DNA of 64,000 nt. It comes from Nocardia panacis. GTDB lineage: Bacteria; Actinomycetota; Actinomycetes; Mycobacteriales; Mycobacteriaceae. How positions within the stretch are numbered: position 1 is the stretch's first letter; each line of letters begins with the position of its first letter. A program made the translations under genes and the position numbers. The notes under the pieces are model-generated. The model was not told the origin of the DNA, made no database searches, and saw only the letters and a program-made list of their open reading frames with translations. Shown here piece by piece: positions 1-8,891 of the stretch. The stretch is from positions 310,001-374,000 of the forward strand of contig NZ_QZFU01000041.1 of the NCBI RefSeq assembly GCF_003598715.1. The letters run 5' to 3'.

Positions 1-2
1 CA

Positions 3-329
3 GTGCACGCCTGGACCGATCCCGGCGTGTGGGAGGGGGAGATCGACCTCAGCGGGACGTCGACGCCCGCCCCCGTTGTCGCTACGATGCTGCTTCCCGA
101 GCTGGCACTGCACGGGTGGGATGTGGCCGTCGCGACCGGCCAGAAGTTCAGAATGTCCGCCGCGTCGGCGGCGACCCTGCAGCAGATCATCGATTCGGGT
201 GCCCAGCGGTACCGCGCCTACGACATGTTCGCCCAAGCGGTCGCGTGGACCGACGGCACCGACCCGTTCCTCCGGGTCGTAGCGGCATCCGGACGAAACC
301 CGCACTGGGCGAGCAGCATCCGGACCTAG
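3..329 (+). CDS. C-terminal part of a TIGR03086-like / mycothiol (DinB-fold) protein
   Basis: The reading frame is open from the left edge to a TAG at 327-329, so only the last ~108 residues are present and the true start lies outside. The fragment has the LPELALHGWDVAVATG pattern typical of the C-terminal half of mycothiol-dependent maleylpyruvate isomerase / TIGR03086 metal-binding proteins, which adopt the DinB four-helix fold and may use mycothiol. The N-terminal metal-binding histidines cannot be checked, so the substrate is unknown. Family assignment is by motif recall only. Confidence 0.6.
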   Translation: MHAWTDPGVWEGEIDLSGTSTPAPVVATMLLPELALHGWDVAVATGQKFRMSAASAATLQQIIDSGAQRYRAYDMFAQAVAWTDGTDPFLRVVAASGRNPHWASSIRT

Positions 330-353
330 ACCTTAGAGCCGCAAGCGCCGAAT

Positions 354-767
354 CTATCGCTCGCGCTCCATTCCGCGCGGCTCGAGCGCTCGGGCGCGCG
401 CTTCCCTTCCGGCGCGGGTGGTTTCGGCGGACAGTTCGGGGGCGGGCGCATCGAGGGTCAGATCCAGCGGTTCCGGTTGTCCGAGCAGCAGGACGGCCGC
501 GACTTCGATCGGAAGTATCGAGCGCACCTCTTGCTCATACGATTCCCGTGCGGCCCTGGCTCGTTCGGCGCGCACCGCGGCATCGCGGGCGGCCTTCGCC
601 CTCGCGGCGGCCTCCTGAGCCCGTGCGAGGGCTCTGGCCTGTTCGGCGCGTTCCCGTTCGCGCTGCTGCTCGCGCAGCCGCTCGGCATTTCGGATCAGCT
701 CGAGCTGGCCGCGGTCCAAGGGGCGGCCCTCCCGCAGTGCGCGAATTGCGTGGTCGAGATCAGACAT
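354..767 (-). CDS. Charged coiled-coil hypothetical protein (137 aa)
   Basis: I do not recognise a family. The protein begins MSDLDHAIRALREGRPLD, followed by an Arg/Glu/Ala-rich stretch (about residues 28-78) that should form one long helix or coiled coil, then a short hydrophobic piece with PIEVAAVLLLG (about residues 85-96) and a charged tail. No signal peptide or catalytic motif is visible. It is convergent with the fragment at the left edge, 24 bp away, and stands alone, with 234 bp before the next gene. Codon use fits the neighbours, which is the main reason for calling it real. Confidence 0.55.
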   Translation of the reverse strand: MSDLDHAIRALREGRPLDRGQLELIRNAERLREQQRERERAEQARALARAQEAAARAKAARDAAVRAERARAARESYEQEVRSILPIEVAAVLLLGQPEPLDLTLDAPAPELSAETTRAGREARARALEPRGMERER

Positions 768-1001
768 CGGATTCCCCCGGTGTACGGATGATGGTGTGTG
801 AGTTCAGATATCGGTGCGGATGCGGCATCGGTCGGCGTGATCGGTCGAACCCGCCCACGTGCGATCGCGCGGGGTGTGCTCGTCGAAGTCATCGCCCATG
901 ACCGCCTCCGGACTCTGCTCTTCACGGTAGCTCCGAATCGCAGGTGGTGCCCGCCTGTCGTCACTGTTTGTCGAAGCGTCGGGTTCCGCAACCGGCCGCG
1001 C

Positions 1002-1541
1002 CTACTCGACGACGAGGATTCCGGCATCCCGCAACTCGGCCAACGCGGCTCGGTCCCCCTCGGGATGGGCGTGTCCGAAGGCCGTGGCTTCGACCGGGAC
1101 CGTCACCTTGTAGCCGAGGCGCACCGCATCGCGCGCTGTCGCGGCGACGCATACGTCGGTGGCGATACCGACGACGGTCACCGAACCGGCCCCGCTGGCG
1201 CGGACCAGCCCGACCAACGGTCCCAGACTGCCGCCTCCGTATGCCTGCTGGGGTTCCAGCACCGGGCCGAGGACGAAGCCGGAGAAGCCGCCGCGTTTTC
1301 CCGGCCCCTTCTCCACGACAGTGCCTCGAACATCCAGATCGGGATGCAGTCCGGTCCGGTTCTCCGGATCACCATCCGGAAGATCGATCGGCGCGAAGTC
1401 GCGGGTGTAGAACACCGGGCGACCACTCTCGACCGCCAGCGCCACCTGCCGGTTCACGGCGGCGATGACCCGTGGACCCTCGGCGCCGACCACGTCGACG
1501 AACAGGTTCTGCATATCGACCACGATCAGCGCATCAATCAT
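1002..1541 (-). CDS. Isochorismatase-family cysteine hydrolase
   Basis: A 179-residue protein starting MIDALIVVDMQNLF, the classic N-terminus of the isochorismatase/nicotinamidase fold; the Asp of VVDMQ is the catalytic acid. The downstream VTVVGIATDVCVAATARDA holds the cis-peptide and nucleophilic Cys, and a Lys of the triad is likely in the EKGPGKRGGFSGF segment. I chose the ATG at 1541 because the family begins here; the upstream in-frame ATG at 1592 would add a non-conserved extension. It is divergent from the GNAT gene with about 112 bp between. Nicotinamidase, carbamoylase or isochorismatase activity cannot be told apart by eye. Confidence 0.85.
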   Translation of the reverse strand: MIDALIVVDMQNLFVDVVGAEGPRVIAAVNRQVALAVESGRPVFYTRDFAPIDLPDGDPENRTGLHPDLDVRGTVVEKGPGKRGGFSGFVLGPVLEPQQAYGGGSLGPLVGLVRASGAGSVTVVGIATDVCVAATARDAVRLGYKVTVPVEATAFGHAHPEGDRAALAELRDAGILVVE

Positions 1542-1655
1542 GGAGTCAACCGTAGAAGCTGAACCATAGTGCAGGTCAAGGCAACGGGCCATGCCGCCTA
1601 CCAGGATGTTTCACTGTGCCGCCTGCTGTGTCGGAGCCGGTCGCGGTGGGCAATG

Positions 1656-2159
1656 ATGAACGCCATGGATATCGAGTCGATCCGCATCCACCAACTCGGC
1701 CCCGACGACTGGCAGCGCTTGCGCCGCATCCGCCTGCTGGCCCTGGCCGAAGCCCCCTACGCCTTCGGCTCCACCCTGTCCTGGGCACAGACCCGCACCG
1801 ACCAGAACTGGCGCGACCTGCTCGCCCTGCGCACCCAGTTCCTCGCCACCGCGGACGATCACGATCTCGGCACCGTCGGCGCCATCGCGGAAGACAATGC
1901 CGCACATCTGATCTCGATGTGGGTGACTCCCGAAGCGCGCGGCACCGGCGTCGCCGACCTGCTCGTCCGCTCCGTCATCGACTGGGCCACCGCCAAGAAC
2001 TATCCCGACATCCACCTGGAGGTCTCCGCAGGCAACGCCACCGCAGAACGCCTCTATCACCGCCACGGTTTCCGCCGCACCGGCGTCACCGGAACCATCT
2101 CCCCCGAAGATCCGCGCCTGGAATTCGAAATGCGGCTCACCCTATCGACCAACCCGTAG
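1656..2159 (+). CDS. GNAT-family N-acetyltransferase
   Basis: About 167 residues with the GNAT layout: an N-terminal RLRRIRLLALAEAP segment, then motif A with the acetyl-CoA pyrophosphate-binding turn in SMWVTPEARGTGVADLLV, and motif B in LEVSAGNATAERLYHRHGF. The enzyme would transfer acetyl from acetyl-CoA to an unknown amine. ATGs at 1653, 1656 and 1665 are all possible starts; the conserved fold begins just after. Its 3' end overlaps the 3' end of the decayed hipA on the other strand by 18 bp, so the two genes converge. Confidence 0.85.
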   Translation: MNAMDIESIRIHQLGPDDWQRLRRIRLLALAEAPYAFGSTLSWAQTRTDQNWRDLLALRTQFLATADDHDLGTVGAIAEDNAAHLISMWVTPEARGTGVADLLVRSVIDWATAKNYPDIHLEVSAGNATAERLYHRHGFRRTGVTGTISPEDPRLEFEMRLTLSTNP

Positions 2160-3337
2160 CGCACGGTATCGACGGCTCTGTTTTCCGCCGCTGAACCTAC
2201 CCAGCGCATCCCGTCCCTGCCCGATCGGCGTATTCATCACCGTGGCAGCCGGTTTCGTCCGCCGGACAATCTCCGCGGCATGTCTCGACAGCCGAGGCAG
2301 CAGGTGATCGGCGAGTTCACGCCCTGGCTTGCCGAGGTCGGCCAACTCGTCCCGGAACAGGTCGGTGATCGCGGCGGCCATCTTCGCGGCACGATCAAGT
2401 CGCTCACCGGGATCCATTCCCATCTCGTGGGCGTGACGAATCCAGTTCTTCTCGATGACCTGCCCGAACTTCCGCCTGCCTCCGATCGACATGGCCGCTC
2501 CGGACAGGTCGTAGCCACCGCGTCGCGGTTCGTAGGCCATCGCGGTGGACAGGTCGTACAGCGGCGCCATCCGAGCCCGCCCGTCGGGGGCGTACGGCCC
2601 ATCGCCTGGCAGAAATCGACCTGATGCAGCCGAAAGATCTGTTCCTGCACGCTGATCCGGTCGAAGCGCTCGACGACGATCGCGGATTCCCCTGCGAAAT
2701 CGCACAACTCGACGTTCGCCACTCGCAAACCGAGCCTGCGAGCCACCCGCATGGTCGCGTATTCCAGCACTGCCTGATGGTGCAGCCGATGGATGCCCGG
2801 CTTGACGATGTGCGTCGAGGATCCCGACCCGAATGGTTCGCTCCACCGGCCGCGTCGCGCGGTCAGTGTGAATTTGTCCTGCGCGCCCGGCAGACTCCAG
2901 TGCTCGCCCGGCAACGTCCACGAGGCACCGGTCTCCCGGAGAGCCCGCAACCGCGCCCCGATCATTCGATCGGTCCGATCCGGGTACTCCGCGTTGCGGT
3001 CCAAGATATTTCGCTCGTCGCCGGGGCGAACGAACTGCACAGCGCCGACGCAATCCAGACCCATGCCACCCAGAAGGGAGATCACCTCATCGGTAGTGCC
3101 GAACTCGGCCGCCCAAGCCGTGCGTACGTCGACCTTCTCCGGCAACAAGCCGTCGAGGAACGCCTCCACATGCTCGGAACGAAACGGTCCGTCACCGATC
3201 CGCAGGACAGGGCTCAGCGGCACCTGGCCGTGCCTGCGGTACTCGGGGGCATAGGTGAGTCGGTACCGCCCACCCGGCGAGCGATCGACGTAACCGGCGA
3301 GCCGCCCCGCCAGAAACACCACCAACTCGTCAGCCAT
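2142..3337 (-). pseudogene. hipA: hipA-like toxin kinase, frameshifted with catalytic loop deleted
   Basis: The N-terminal ~245 residues (ELVVFLAGRLAGYV... through RLHQVDFCQAMG) read in one frame and match the HipA N-domain and start of the kinase core, including the SLPGAQDKF turn. Near 2590-2606 the frame changes and the product resumes as GRARMAPLYDLSTAMAYE to the natural C-terminus. In intact HipA, VDFCQA and LAPLYD are separated by roughly 70-80 residues that hold the catalytic Asp loop and metal-binding residues; here they are nearly adjacent. The lesion therefore looks like a real internal deletion plus frameshift, not a sequencing slip. The ATG at 3337 overlaps the hipB stop by 8 bp, the usual hipBA coupling. 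Confidence 0.8.
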
Positions 3338-3629
3338 CCACGATCCTCTCGAACGCCTCACGCAGTAGGCGCTCCTCGTCGGACTCGGTGACCGCAGTCA
3401 CGCCGAGCCGAGCGCCGAGTGCGGTCAGCACTTGCAGGATCGTCCCCAACTCGGCAGTTGGGTGCCCTTTTTCGAGTCGAATGAGATATCCGCGCGAGAC
3501 ATGAGCCCGCGCGGCAAGTTCCGCCTGGGTCAACCCCCGTGCTTGCCGCAACTCCCGGACAATCGCGCCGAGACGTTGCGCATCGGTGACCTGGAATTCT
3601 TCGGGCACGATGTCATCGTACGCGGACAT
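3330..3629 (-). CDS. hipB: HipB-like XRE-family antitoxin/repressor
   Basis: 99 residues with a helix-turn-helix of the Cro/C1 (XRE) type at about residues 19-75: LGAIVRELRQARGLTQAELA followed by VSRGYLIRLEKG. In HipBA modules this protein neutralises HipA and represses the operon as a dimer. It is intact even though hipA next to it is broken, so it may survive only as an autoregulator. The ATG at 3629 is supported by three evenly spaced operator-like palindromes that begin over the start codon and run upstream. Confidence 0.85.
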   Translation of the reverse strand: MSAYDDIVPEEFQVTDAQRLGAIVRELRQARGLTQAELAARAHVSRGYLIRLEKGHPTAELGTILQVLTALGARLGVTAVTESDEERLLREAFERIVDG

Positions 3630-3682
3630 GACTCAAATGTCATCGATGGCGGACATTCGCAATTTGTCATCGCTCACGGACA
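3611..3682. promoter_or_regulatory. Three 27-bp-spaced HipB operators (TGTC-N10-GACA)
   Basis: TGTC-N10-GACA occurs at 3611-3628, 3638-3655 and 3665-3682, exactly 27 bp apart. Each copy shares the extended core TGTCATCG and ends CGGACA. The first copy covers the hipB start codon. Repeated palindromes at even spacing upstream of an XRE antitoxin are the normal architecture of autoregulated hipBA promoters; binding by this HipB is inferred. Confidence 0.75.
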
Positions 3683-3908
3683 AGCCGCAGGTCGCTTCGG
3701 TTGCCGATATCTCGGTTGACGGTGGTTGCGGTCGGGCTGCTACAGTGGATCGCGACCGTACCGGTCGTTTTCTGTATGAACGGTTCTAGAAGGATGGTGT
3801 TGATGTCCCGGCCAGCGCCGAGCGCGCCTCGCAGCGCCGCGTAACCGTGCGTCCACCCCGCCGTTGATTCCGGCGCGCCGGACGCGTCTGTTCCGGTGCC
3901 CCTTTCCC

Positions 3909-3961
3909 GACCTACCCGTCGAACCCTCGTGAATCCGGGAGATTTCGATCGCGGGTAGGTC
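3909..3961 (+). promoter_or_regulatory. Possible leader hairpin before the Cys-rich gene
   Basis: GACCTACCCG (3909-3918) and CGGGTAGGTC (3952-3961) are perfect 10-bp inverted arms with a 33-nt loop, lying 64 bp before the GTG at 4025. The stretch 3683-4024 has no convincing gene. A long-range stem in a leader, or an unrelated remnant, are both possible. Confidence 0.3.
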
Positions 3962-4024
3962 CTGTCGAGGATCGCTCGGCCTGCTCCTGCTGTCTGTCGG
4001 ACTTTCAGCGCAAGGAGTATCCGG

Positions 4025-4468
4025 GTGTCTACCATCAGCACCTCTCAACAGCTCGAAACCTTCACCCGCATGTGGTGCGGACTCGTCGTATCCACTTGCG
4101 CGGGCGCACGTCGCAACGACTGCGCGTCGTGTCTGCGGTCCCGGCACGCGTCGACCGCGTCGCAGGCGGGTGCGGTGCACGCATGTCGCCGTTGTCCATC
4201 GCGAGGCCGATTTCCGTTGCGTCGGTTGCTGTCTCGATGTGCCGGTGCACGCGCCGGGCATCGCGATCATTGCCCGAACTGTTCGACGCCAGTGCACGTG
4301 GACCGGCGGATTCCCGCCGATCGCCGGGCAACCTGTCGCGGTCGGATGGACACGGTGAGCGTGACGCCCCGGCCCGACGGTGAATGGCTGGTCATCCACC
4401 AACGACCGGCCTGCGGCGAACTCGGCGTCGATCTCGCGTTGCCGGTGACGAGCACCCACTGCGGCTGA
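4025..4468 (+). CDS. Cys-rich hypothetical protein, possibly frameshifted
   Basis: An AAGGAG Shine-Dalgarno at 4011-4016 precedes the GTG at 4025, and codon use is good at the start and at the end, where a CPNC zinc-ribbon-like pair and the sequence PDGEWLVIHQRPACGEL occur. In the middle (about 4150-4290) the neighbouring + frame has the more natural codon pattern and encodes FRCVGCCLDVPVHAPG. This suggests two compensating frameshifts or a decayed gene. It lies 117 bp upstream of the FBP-like gene. I do not recognise the family and the product is uncertain. Confidence 0.4.
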   Translation: MSTISTSQQLETFTRMWCGLVVSTCAGARRNDCASCLRSRHASTASQAGAVHACRRCPSRGRFPLRRLLSRCAGARAGHRDHCPNCSTPVHVDRRIPADRRATCRGRMDTVSVTPRPDGEWLVIHQRPACGELGVDLALPVTSTHCG

Positions 4469-4585
4469 CGCTGCGGCCGATCCGCGACATCGCGCAGACC
4501 CGCGCCCTTCAACCCGAGCATTCGGCGGAGCAGATACGACTGCCCCGCCGAGCAATCATTTCCCAACATCCGAAAGGAATCCGTC

Positions 4586-5107
4586 ATGCGACCCATGACC
4601 CGAGACGAGGTACGCGCCGCCATCGTGAATACCGACCCGCCGGGCAGCCGGGTGCGGCTGCCGACCTGGTTCGACGAGATCGACTGGGACAGGCTCGAAT
4701 ACCTCGGGTGGCGAGATCAACGCTCCCCGAGGCGCGTCTACCTGGTTACCGAGATCGACGGCGCCGCGGTGGGCGTACTGCTGGAGCAGACACCCACCCG
4801 CGCCGAGCTCGGATCCAGGGCGATGATGTGCGATCTGTGCCGATCTTCGCGCCGATTCAACGAAGTCGCGCTGTTCACCGCGCGTCGCCCGTCCAAGGAC
4901 CGGCGGCAGCGATTGTCCGGACGCGGTCTGCACCTGTGCGCCGACTTGGACTGCAACGTGAATGCGAACCGGAAACCGTCCGTCGGTCGGTACGACCCGG
5001 CGACCGACGAGTTGATCGCGGACCGGCGTGCAGGTCTGCGCGCACGCACCGCCGCGTTCTTGGTCGCGACCTCGGAAACCCAGCAAACGGTGCGACGCCC
5101 ACGATGA
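4586..5107 (+). CDS. FBP-domain (FusB-like treble-clef zinc finger) protein
   Basis: 173 residues. The C-terminal half has MCDLC (Cys 82 and 85) and LHLCADLDCNVNAN (Cys 118 and 123), the four zinc ligands and following Asn-rich helix of the FBP C-terminal treble-clef domain. This domain is known from the FusB/FusC proteins, which bind elongation factor G and release it from the ribosome; many actinobacterial members have no known role. A GAAAGGA Shine-Dalgarno (4574-4580) supports the ATG at 4586, with a second ATG three codons later. EF-G binding or fusidate protection is a family-based guess only. Confidence 0.7.
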   Translation: MRPMTRDEVRAAIVNTDPPGSRVRLPTWFDEIDWDRLEYLGWRDQRSPRRVYLVTEIDGAAVGVLLEQTPTRAELGSRAMMCDLCRSSRRFNEVALFTARRPSKDRRQRLSGRGLHLCADLDCNVNANRKPSVGRYDPATDELIADRRAGLRARTAAFLVATSETQQTVRRPR

Positions 5108-5134
5108 TGGAAACCCGCTGCGTCGCAACCGATG

Positions 5135-5888
5135 TCAACGGTGTGTCGGATCAGCCGGAGTCAGGTCGACACGCAGGCGGCGCAGCGACCCGTCCATGCT
5201 GGTGACGAACAGCGCCCACCCCTGGCCATCCGGACCGAGGTGGCGCCGTCGGGTGGCATGCGGGTCGCGCCGGGTTTGCGGAGCCCGGTGACGATGGTGC
5301 AGGCGGCTCCGGTGGCCGGATCGATCCGGTAGACCGCGCCCCGCAGGTGCCCGCGAGGTAGAGCGAACCGTTCCTGGTCGCCTCCATATCGTCGGGCAGG
5401 GCGAGCAACCGTGGTGGGCCGACCACCACGGTCGCCCCATTCGGCCGGTCCAGGGAATCTGGAAGACACGCAGCGTGAGATTGTCGGTGTAGATGGACTT
5501 TCCATCCGGTGCCGGCGCAATGCCGTTGGTCCACGGCAGATTCGACCAGGTTCGCGTGTATTCCCCGGTGGCGGGCCGGTATCGGGAGATACCGTCCGGT
5601 GTCCCGGAGATGCCGATCGTGGTGAACAGCAGGTCGCCCTCGGGCAGCAGCAGTAGCCCGTTGGGGCCGTTGAGGTTTGTCAGCAGGATGTCGACCGCGC
5701 CGGTGTCGCGGTCGTAGCGGCGCAGGGTGCCAGGCGCTGCGGCCGCCCCATCGCCGGGCCTCCGCCCGCGCTGTTCCGGCGGCCGACAAGGCGGCGACCG
5801 AGAGCGCCACCAGCAGGCTCGACAGCATATGTCGAGCTCCCGACCTGGAACGCCTCCGCTCGCCCACGCCGAGAATCGTAGTGCTCAC
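5135..5888 (-). pseudogene. Decayed SMP-30/gluconolactonase-like beta-propeller protein
   Basis: Successive frames carry recognisable pieces of one secreted beta-propeller protein. There is a signal-peptide-like start (MLSSLLVALSVAALSAAGTA, ATG at 5828), then RRYDRDTGAV, LNGPNGLLLLPEGDLLFT and TNGIAPAPDGKSIYTDN in a second frame, then LLALPDDMEATRNGSLYLAG back in the first, then VYRIDPATGA in a third and FVTSMDGSLRRLRVDL in another. At least three frameshifts are needed and the first propeller blades appear to be missing. It overlaps the methyltransferase stop by 4 bp, so the two were probably once co-transcribed. Sequencing error cannot be excluded, but several separate lesions favour real decay. 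Confidence 0.7.
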
Positions 5889-6709
5889 GATGGGAGATGG
5901 CCCACAACAATCGCGTAGCCGATCTTGTCGCGATAGATCGGCAGCAGCAGACGCATCGCCTGTTCCTGTGCCTCGACTCGTTCTTGGCCGATTGCCGCCA
6001 CCAGGCTCGGCCGCATTCGTGCGAGTCGGTCGAAGTACGCGGAATAGGATCGCCGGATCTGTTGGCTACAGGGACGGACTTCGTCGACGAGCAACCCGCT
6101 GCGGCGTACATCCTCGACAACTTCGTGCTCGGTCGTCGGTGGCTGGAGGCCGACACCGCGCAGAATCGCCGCTTCATCGCTGGACAACGCGTCATCGCAG
6201 GTGAATTCGGTCAGCACGACTCGGCCGCTCGGCCGCACCACGCGTGCCATTTCGCGCAGCCACTGCCCACGATCCTGTGCGTGCGGAAGCGATTCGAAAG
6301 CAAGCGCGGCGTCGAAAGAGTTGTCGGGGTACGACAGGGCGGCGGCGTCACCGAATTCGATGCGCACCTGTCCGCGCAAGCCGGCCGCATTCGCGCGTCG
6401 GGTGCCTTCGTACACCTGCCACCGACTGTTGGTGACCCCGGTGATATTCACGTCGGTGCGTTGCGCGAGGGTGATGGCAGGCTCGCCGACTCCGCAGCCG
6501 ATATCCAGTACCTGCTGTCCGGGTTGGAGATCCAGCATTCCGCAGACGATGTCCGTCAATCGGTTGATGGCCTCCAGAAGAGGTGTCCGATCATCGTCGG
6601 ACTCCCAATATCCCACATGAATACTTCCCCCTTGGACCTCGATCATATCGGCCATCGCGTCGTAGATATCGCCGACCTCGTCGATTCGGGACGCCTCATC
6701 AGTGGACAT
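5885..6709 (-). CDS. Class I SAM-dependent methyltransferase
   Basis: 274 residues. VLDIGCGVGEPAITLA (about 66-81) is SAM motif I; IEFGDAAALSYPDNSFDAALAF carries the later acidic and post-I motifs, and VVRPSGRVVLTEFT is the usual strand 5 region. The overall layout, including the N-terminal YDAMADMIEVQGGSIHVGYW, resembles small-molecule C- or O-methyltransferases of the tocopherol/geranyl-diphosphate methyltransferase type. I chose the ATG at 6709 with an AGAGA element 8 nt upstream, because the upstream in-frame ATG at 6820 adds low-complexity sequence. The substrate cannot be deduced. Confidence 0.85.
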   Translation of the reverse strand: MSTDEASRIDEVGDIYDAMADMIEVQGGSIHVGYWESDDDRTPLLEAINRLTDIVCGMLDLQPGQQVLDIGCGVGEPAITLAQRTDVNITGVTNSRWQVYEGTRRANAAGLRGQVRIEFGDAAALSYPDNSFDAALAFESLPHAQDRGQWLREMARVVRPSGRVVLTEFTCDDALSSDEAAILRGVGLQPPTTEHEVVEDVRRSGLLVDEVRPCSQQIRRSYSAYFDRLARMRPSLVAAIGQERVEAQEQAMRLLLPIYRDKIGYAIVVGHLPS

Positions 6710-7325
6710 CAAAATCTCTTTCGAAGTGTGGAATATGGTCGTGCCAGGTCGGCAGGCTGCATGGGTATGTCCCTCTCCGTCGTTTCGAGGGACCGCCTGC
6801 GGTAGGTGTGAGATGAGCACAGGTAGCGGCGCGAAATGGCCGAACGCTCTCGATCCTCCCCGAGTCGGTGATTGCTATCGTCAAGTTAACGCAGTCAAAT
6901 AGTTGCATATCAGGTGGTCGCAGGGGAGCGAATCGTCGGTGTCGAAGAGGTGGACTGTGATCGGCCCTGGTCGGCCGCATGTTCGCGGTGCATGCGATAG
7001 CGGGTGTCGCGGATATGAAGCCGCGCAGTCTGATTCGGCGACCGACCGGCTGTATCCACTCGGGGCGAGCAGACCGAGCGCGGGATGTTGCCGCACCTTG
7101 TCGAAATGTAGTGAGTTCTCATCCGATATTTGCTCCGAAAGGGAGATTCAAAGCGATGTCTGTGCCGACGAATCTTCCTTTCCGCGAGCGGCTTTCGCAC
7201 ATGAATGGTTGAGGTCCGGATCGGGTTCAGGCAAAGACGGATCCGGGGATTCATTGTCGCGGCGCGGAACTCCGGGGGTTACTTGATGCGATGGCGGGCG
7301 AGCGAGTAACGGAGCGTGGGTCACC
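6710..7325. other. 616-bp divergent spacer with no convincing gene
   Basis: Base composition falls locally (around 6885-6910 and 7100-7170) and all short frames have poor codon bias. It should hold the promoters for the methyltransferase (leftward) and the DUF4157 gene (rightward). I see no clear palindrome or RNA. Confidence 0.5.
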
Positions 7326-8891
7326 ATGAGCGGTGGGGTCGGTGCGAAGCAGGCCGCGGATCGATCCCGGCGGATGCCCGAAGCCGCGCCTCCGATCGTG
7401 CACGAGGTTCTGCACTCGCCCGGACACCCGCTCGATCAACGAACCCGAATGGCCATGGCATCGAGATTCGGCCACGACTTCAGTCATGTTCGGGTGCATA
7501 CCGATACCAGGGCGGCCGAGTCGGCGGAGGCGGTGCAGGCCCTCGCGTACACCGTCGGTCATCATGTTGTGTTCGGGGCGGATCGGTACCGTCCCGCGAG
7601 CTCGACCGGGTCGAGGTTGTTGGCGCACGAGTTGACCCACGTCGTTCAACAGAGCGCCGCGGCCCGAGGACCGGTCCCCGGACGCCTCGACATCGATCGG
7701 GATTTCACCGGCATCCCGGTGCACGGACACGGCGATTCCCGTGGACCGCAATCGATTCGGATGCCGGTCCTGCTCGCGCGAGCCCCGAAGGACGATGCGG
7801 ACGTCGAGACGGCACCGGCGGATCCCATGGCGGGCTCGCGTGTCGAATACCTGGTGATCTCGCTCGCTCGTGGGCGCGTCGGCTTCTGGGTGGTCGGGCG
7901 AATGATTCTCGGAAAGGTGAGCACGGATCTGAAGCCCGGCCGGTACCGGCTCGCGCTCGATCTGCCGCACCGACAATGGTCGATTCGGGAACCCGCGGTC
8001 CGCAGCGGACTGCGGTTCGAGGTCGGTCTCGAAGGCGCCGATCCGTGGACCCTCACCTATCCCGCCGAGATTCCCCTGTTGGTGGTGCCCGGTCTGGCGA
8101 AGGAGCCGAAGACTTGGGGCGAGTCGGTGGACGAGGCCGGGCAGCAGAAGGACCCGCTGTGGCTCTACGAGGGATGGCCGACCGTCACCCCGCCGGGACC
8201 CGATGATTTCGAATCGACCCGGTATGACCTGGACTATCGATCCGAAAAGGGAAATCTCTCCAAATGGTTGACGGTGACCTATCCCTATGGCGTCACGAAA
8301 GATATCGCGATCGACTCCATCACCGAGAAAACGCCGCGCCTATGGGCTGCCAAGCGAGAAGCCCTGAAGGTGATGGAGGAGTACAACCAATTGTTCTTCT
8401 TGGGGGTTGTCCCGACAGTATTCTTCCTCATCACCATCGGCGCGGGCGCCGTTGGCGTGGAGAGCGCGGGCGGGCGCGGTCGACTGATCGCGACCCGTCG
8501 GACGGTGCCGAAACAGGGCAGTGGGAAGCCGCCGATCGCACCGAGGATGAACATCCACGAACGCCTCGATGTGTATTTCGCGCGACTGCGGGCTCAGCCA
8601 CCCGCGTCGAGCGCCGACGAGGCGTTCGCACAAATCTCCCGAACCCTGGACCAGGTGGAAGACGAACTGTCCGGCATCCCCAAGAAGACACCGCCGCCCG
8701 CGCCGAATCAATCGGACGGCCGGATGTACCCGCCGCTGGCGGACAGCGTGACGCGCGCGGCGGACGGTAGCATCCGAGCCAGAACACGCGGGCACACCAT
8801 CGACATCGACGCGAACGGTGGTATGACATTCAAGACCCGGCGTGGTGATCCCACCGTGGTCTTCAGCAAGCCGGGAGGTGGCAAACCGTGA
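7326..8891 (+). CDS. DUF4157 (eCIS-associated) protein, candidate toxin
   Basis: 521 residues. Residues ~25-112 form a DUF4157 domain: VHEVLHSPGHPLD, FGHDFSHVRVHTD, VGHHVVFG and the zinc-protease-like motif AHELTHVVQQS (HELTH at 101-105). This domain is common in cargo of extracellular contractile injection systems and other polymorphic toxins. A 23-residue hydrophobic segment lies at about 356-378, followed by a ~140-residue C-terminal region rich in Arg/Thr that I cannot assign. No signal peptide is visible. The stop overlaps the next GTG by 4 bp (GTGA), a toxin/partner-like arrangement. No contractile-system structural genes are in the window. Confidence 0.75.
   Translation: MSGGVGAKQAADRSRRMPEAAPPIVHEVLHSPGHPLDQRTRMAMASRFGHDFSHVRVHTDTRAAESAEAVQALAYTVGHHVVFGADRYRPASSTGSRLLAHELTHVVQQSAAARGPVPGRLDIDRDFTGIPVHGHGDSRGPQSIRMPVLLARAPKDDADVETAPADPMAGSRVEYLVISLARGRVGFWVVGRMILGKVSTDLKPGRYRLALDLPHRQWSIREPAVRSGLRFEVGLEGADPWTLTYPAEIPLLVVPGLAKEPKTWGESVDEAGQQKDPLWLYEGWPTVTPPGPDDFESTRYDLDYRSEKGNLSKWLTVTYPYGVTKDIAIDSITEKTPRLWAAKREALKVMEEYNQLFFLGVVPTVFFLITIGAGAVGVESAGGRGRLIATRRTVPKQGSGKPPIAPRMNIHERLDVYFARLRAQPPASSADEAFAQISRTLDQVEDELSGIPKKTPPPAPNQSDGRMYPPLADSVTRAADGSIRARTRGHTIDIDANGGMTFKTRRGDPTVVFSKPGGGKP

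Noticed and set aside
3667..4041. Leftward 124-codon frame upstream of hipB
   Set aside because: No Shine-Dalgarno, poor codon bias and it covers the predicted HipB operators.
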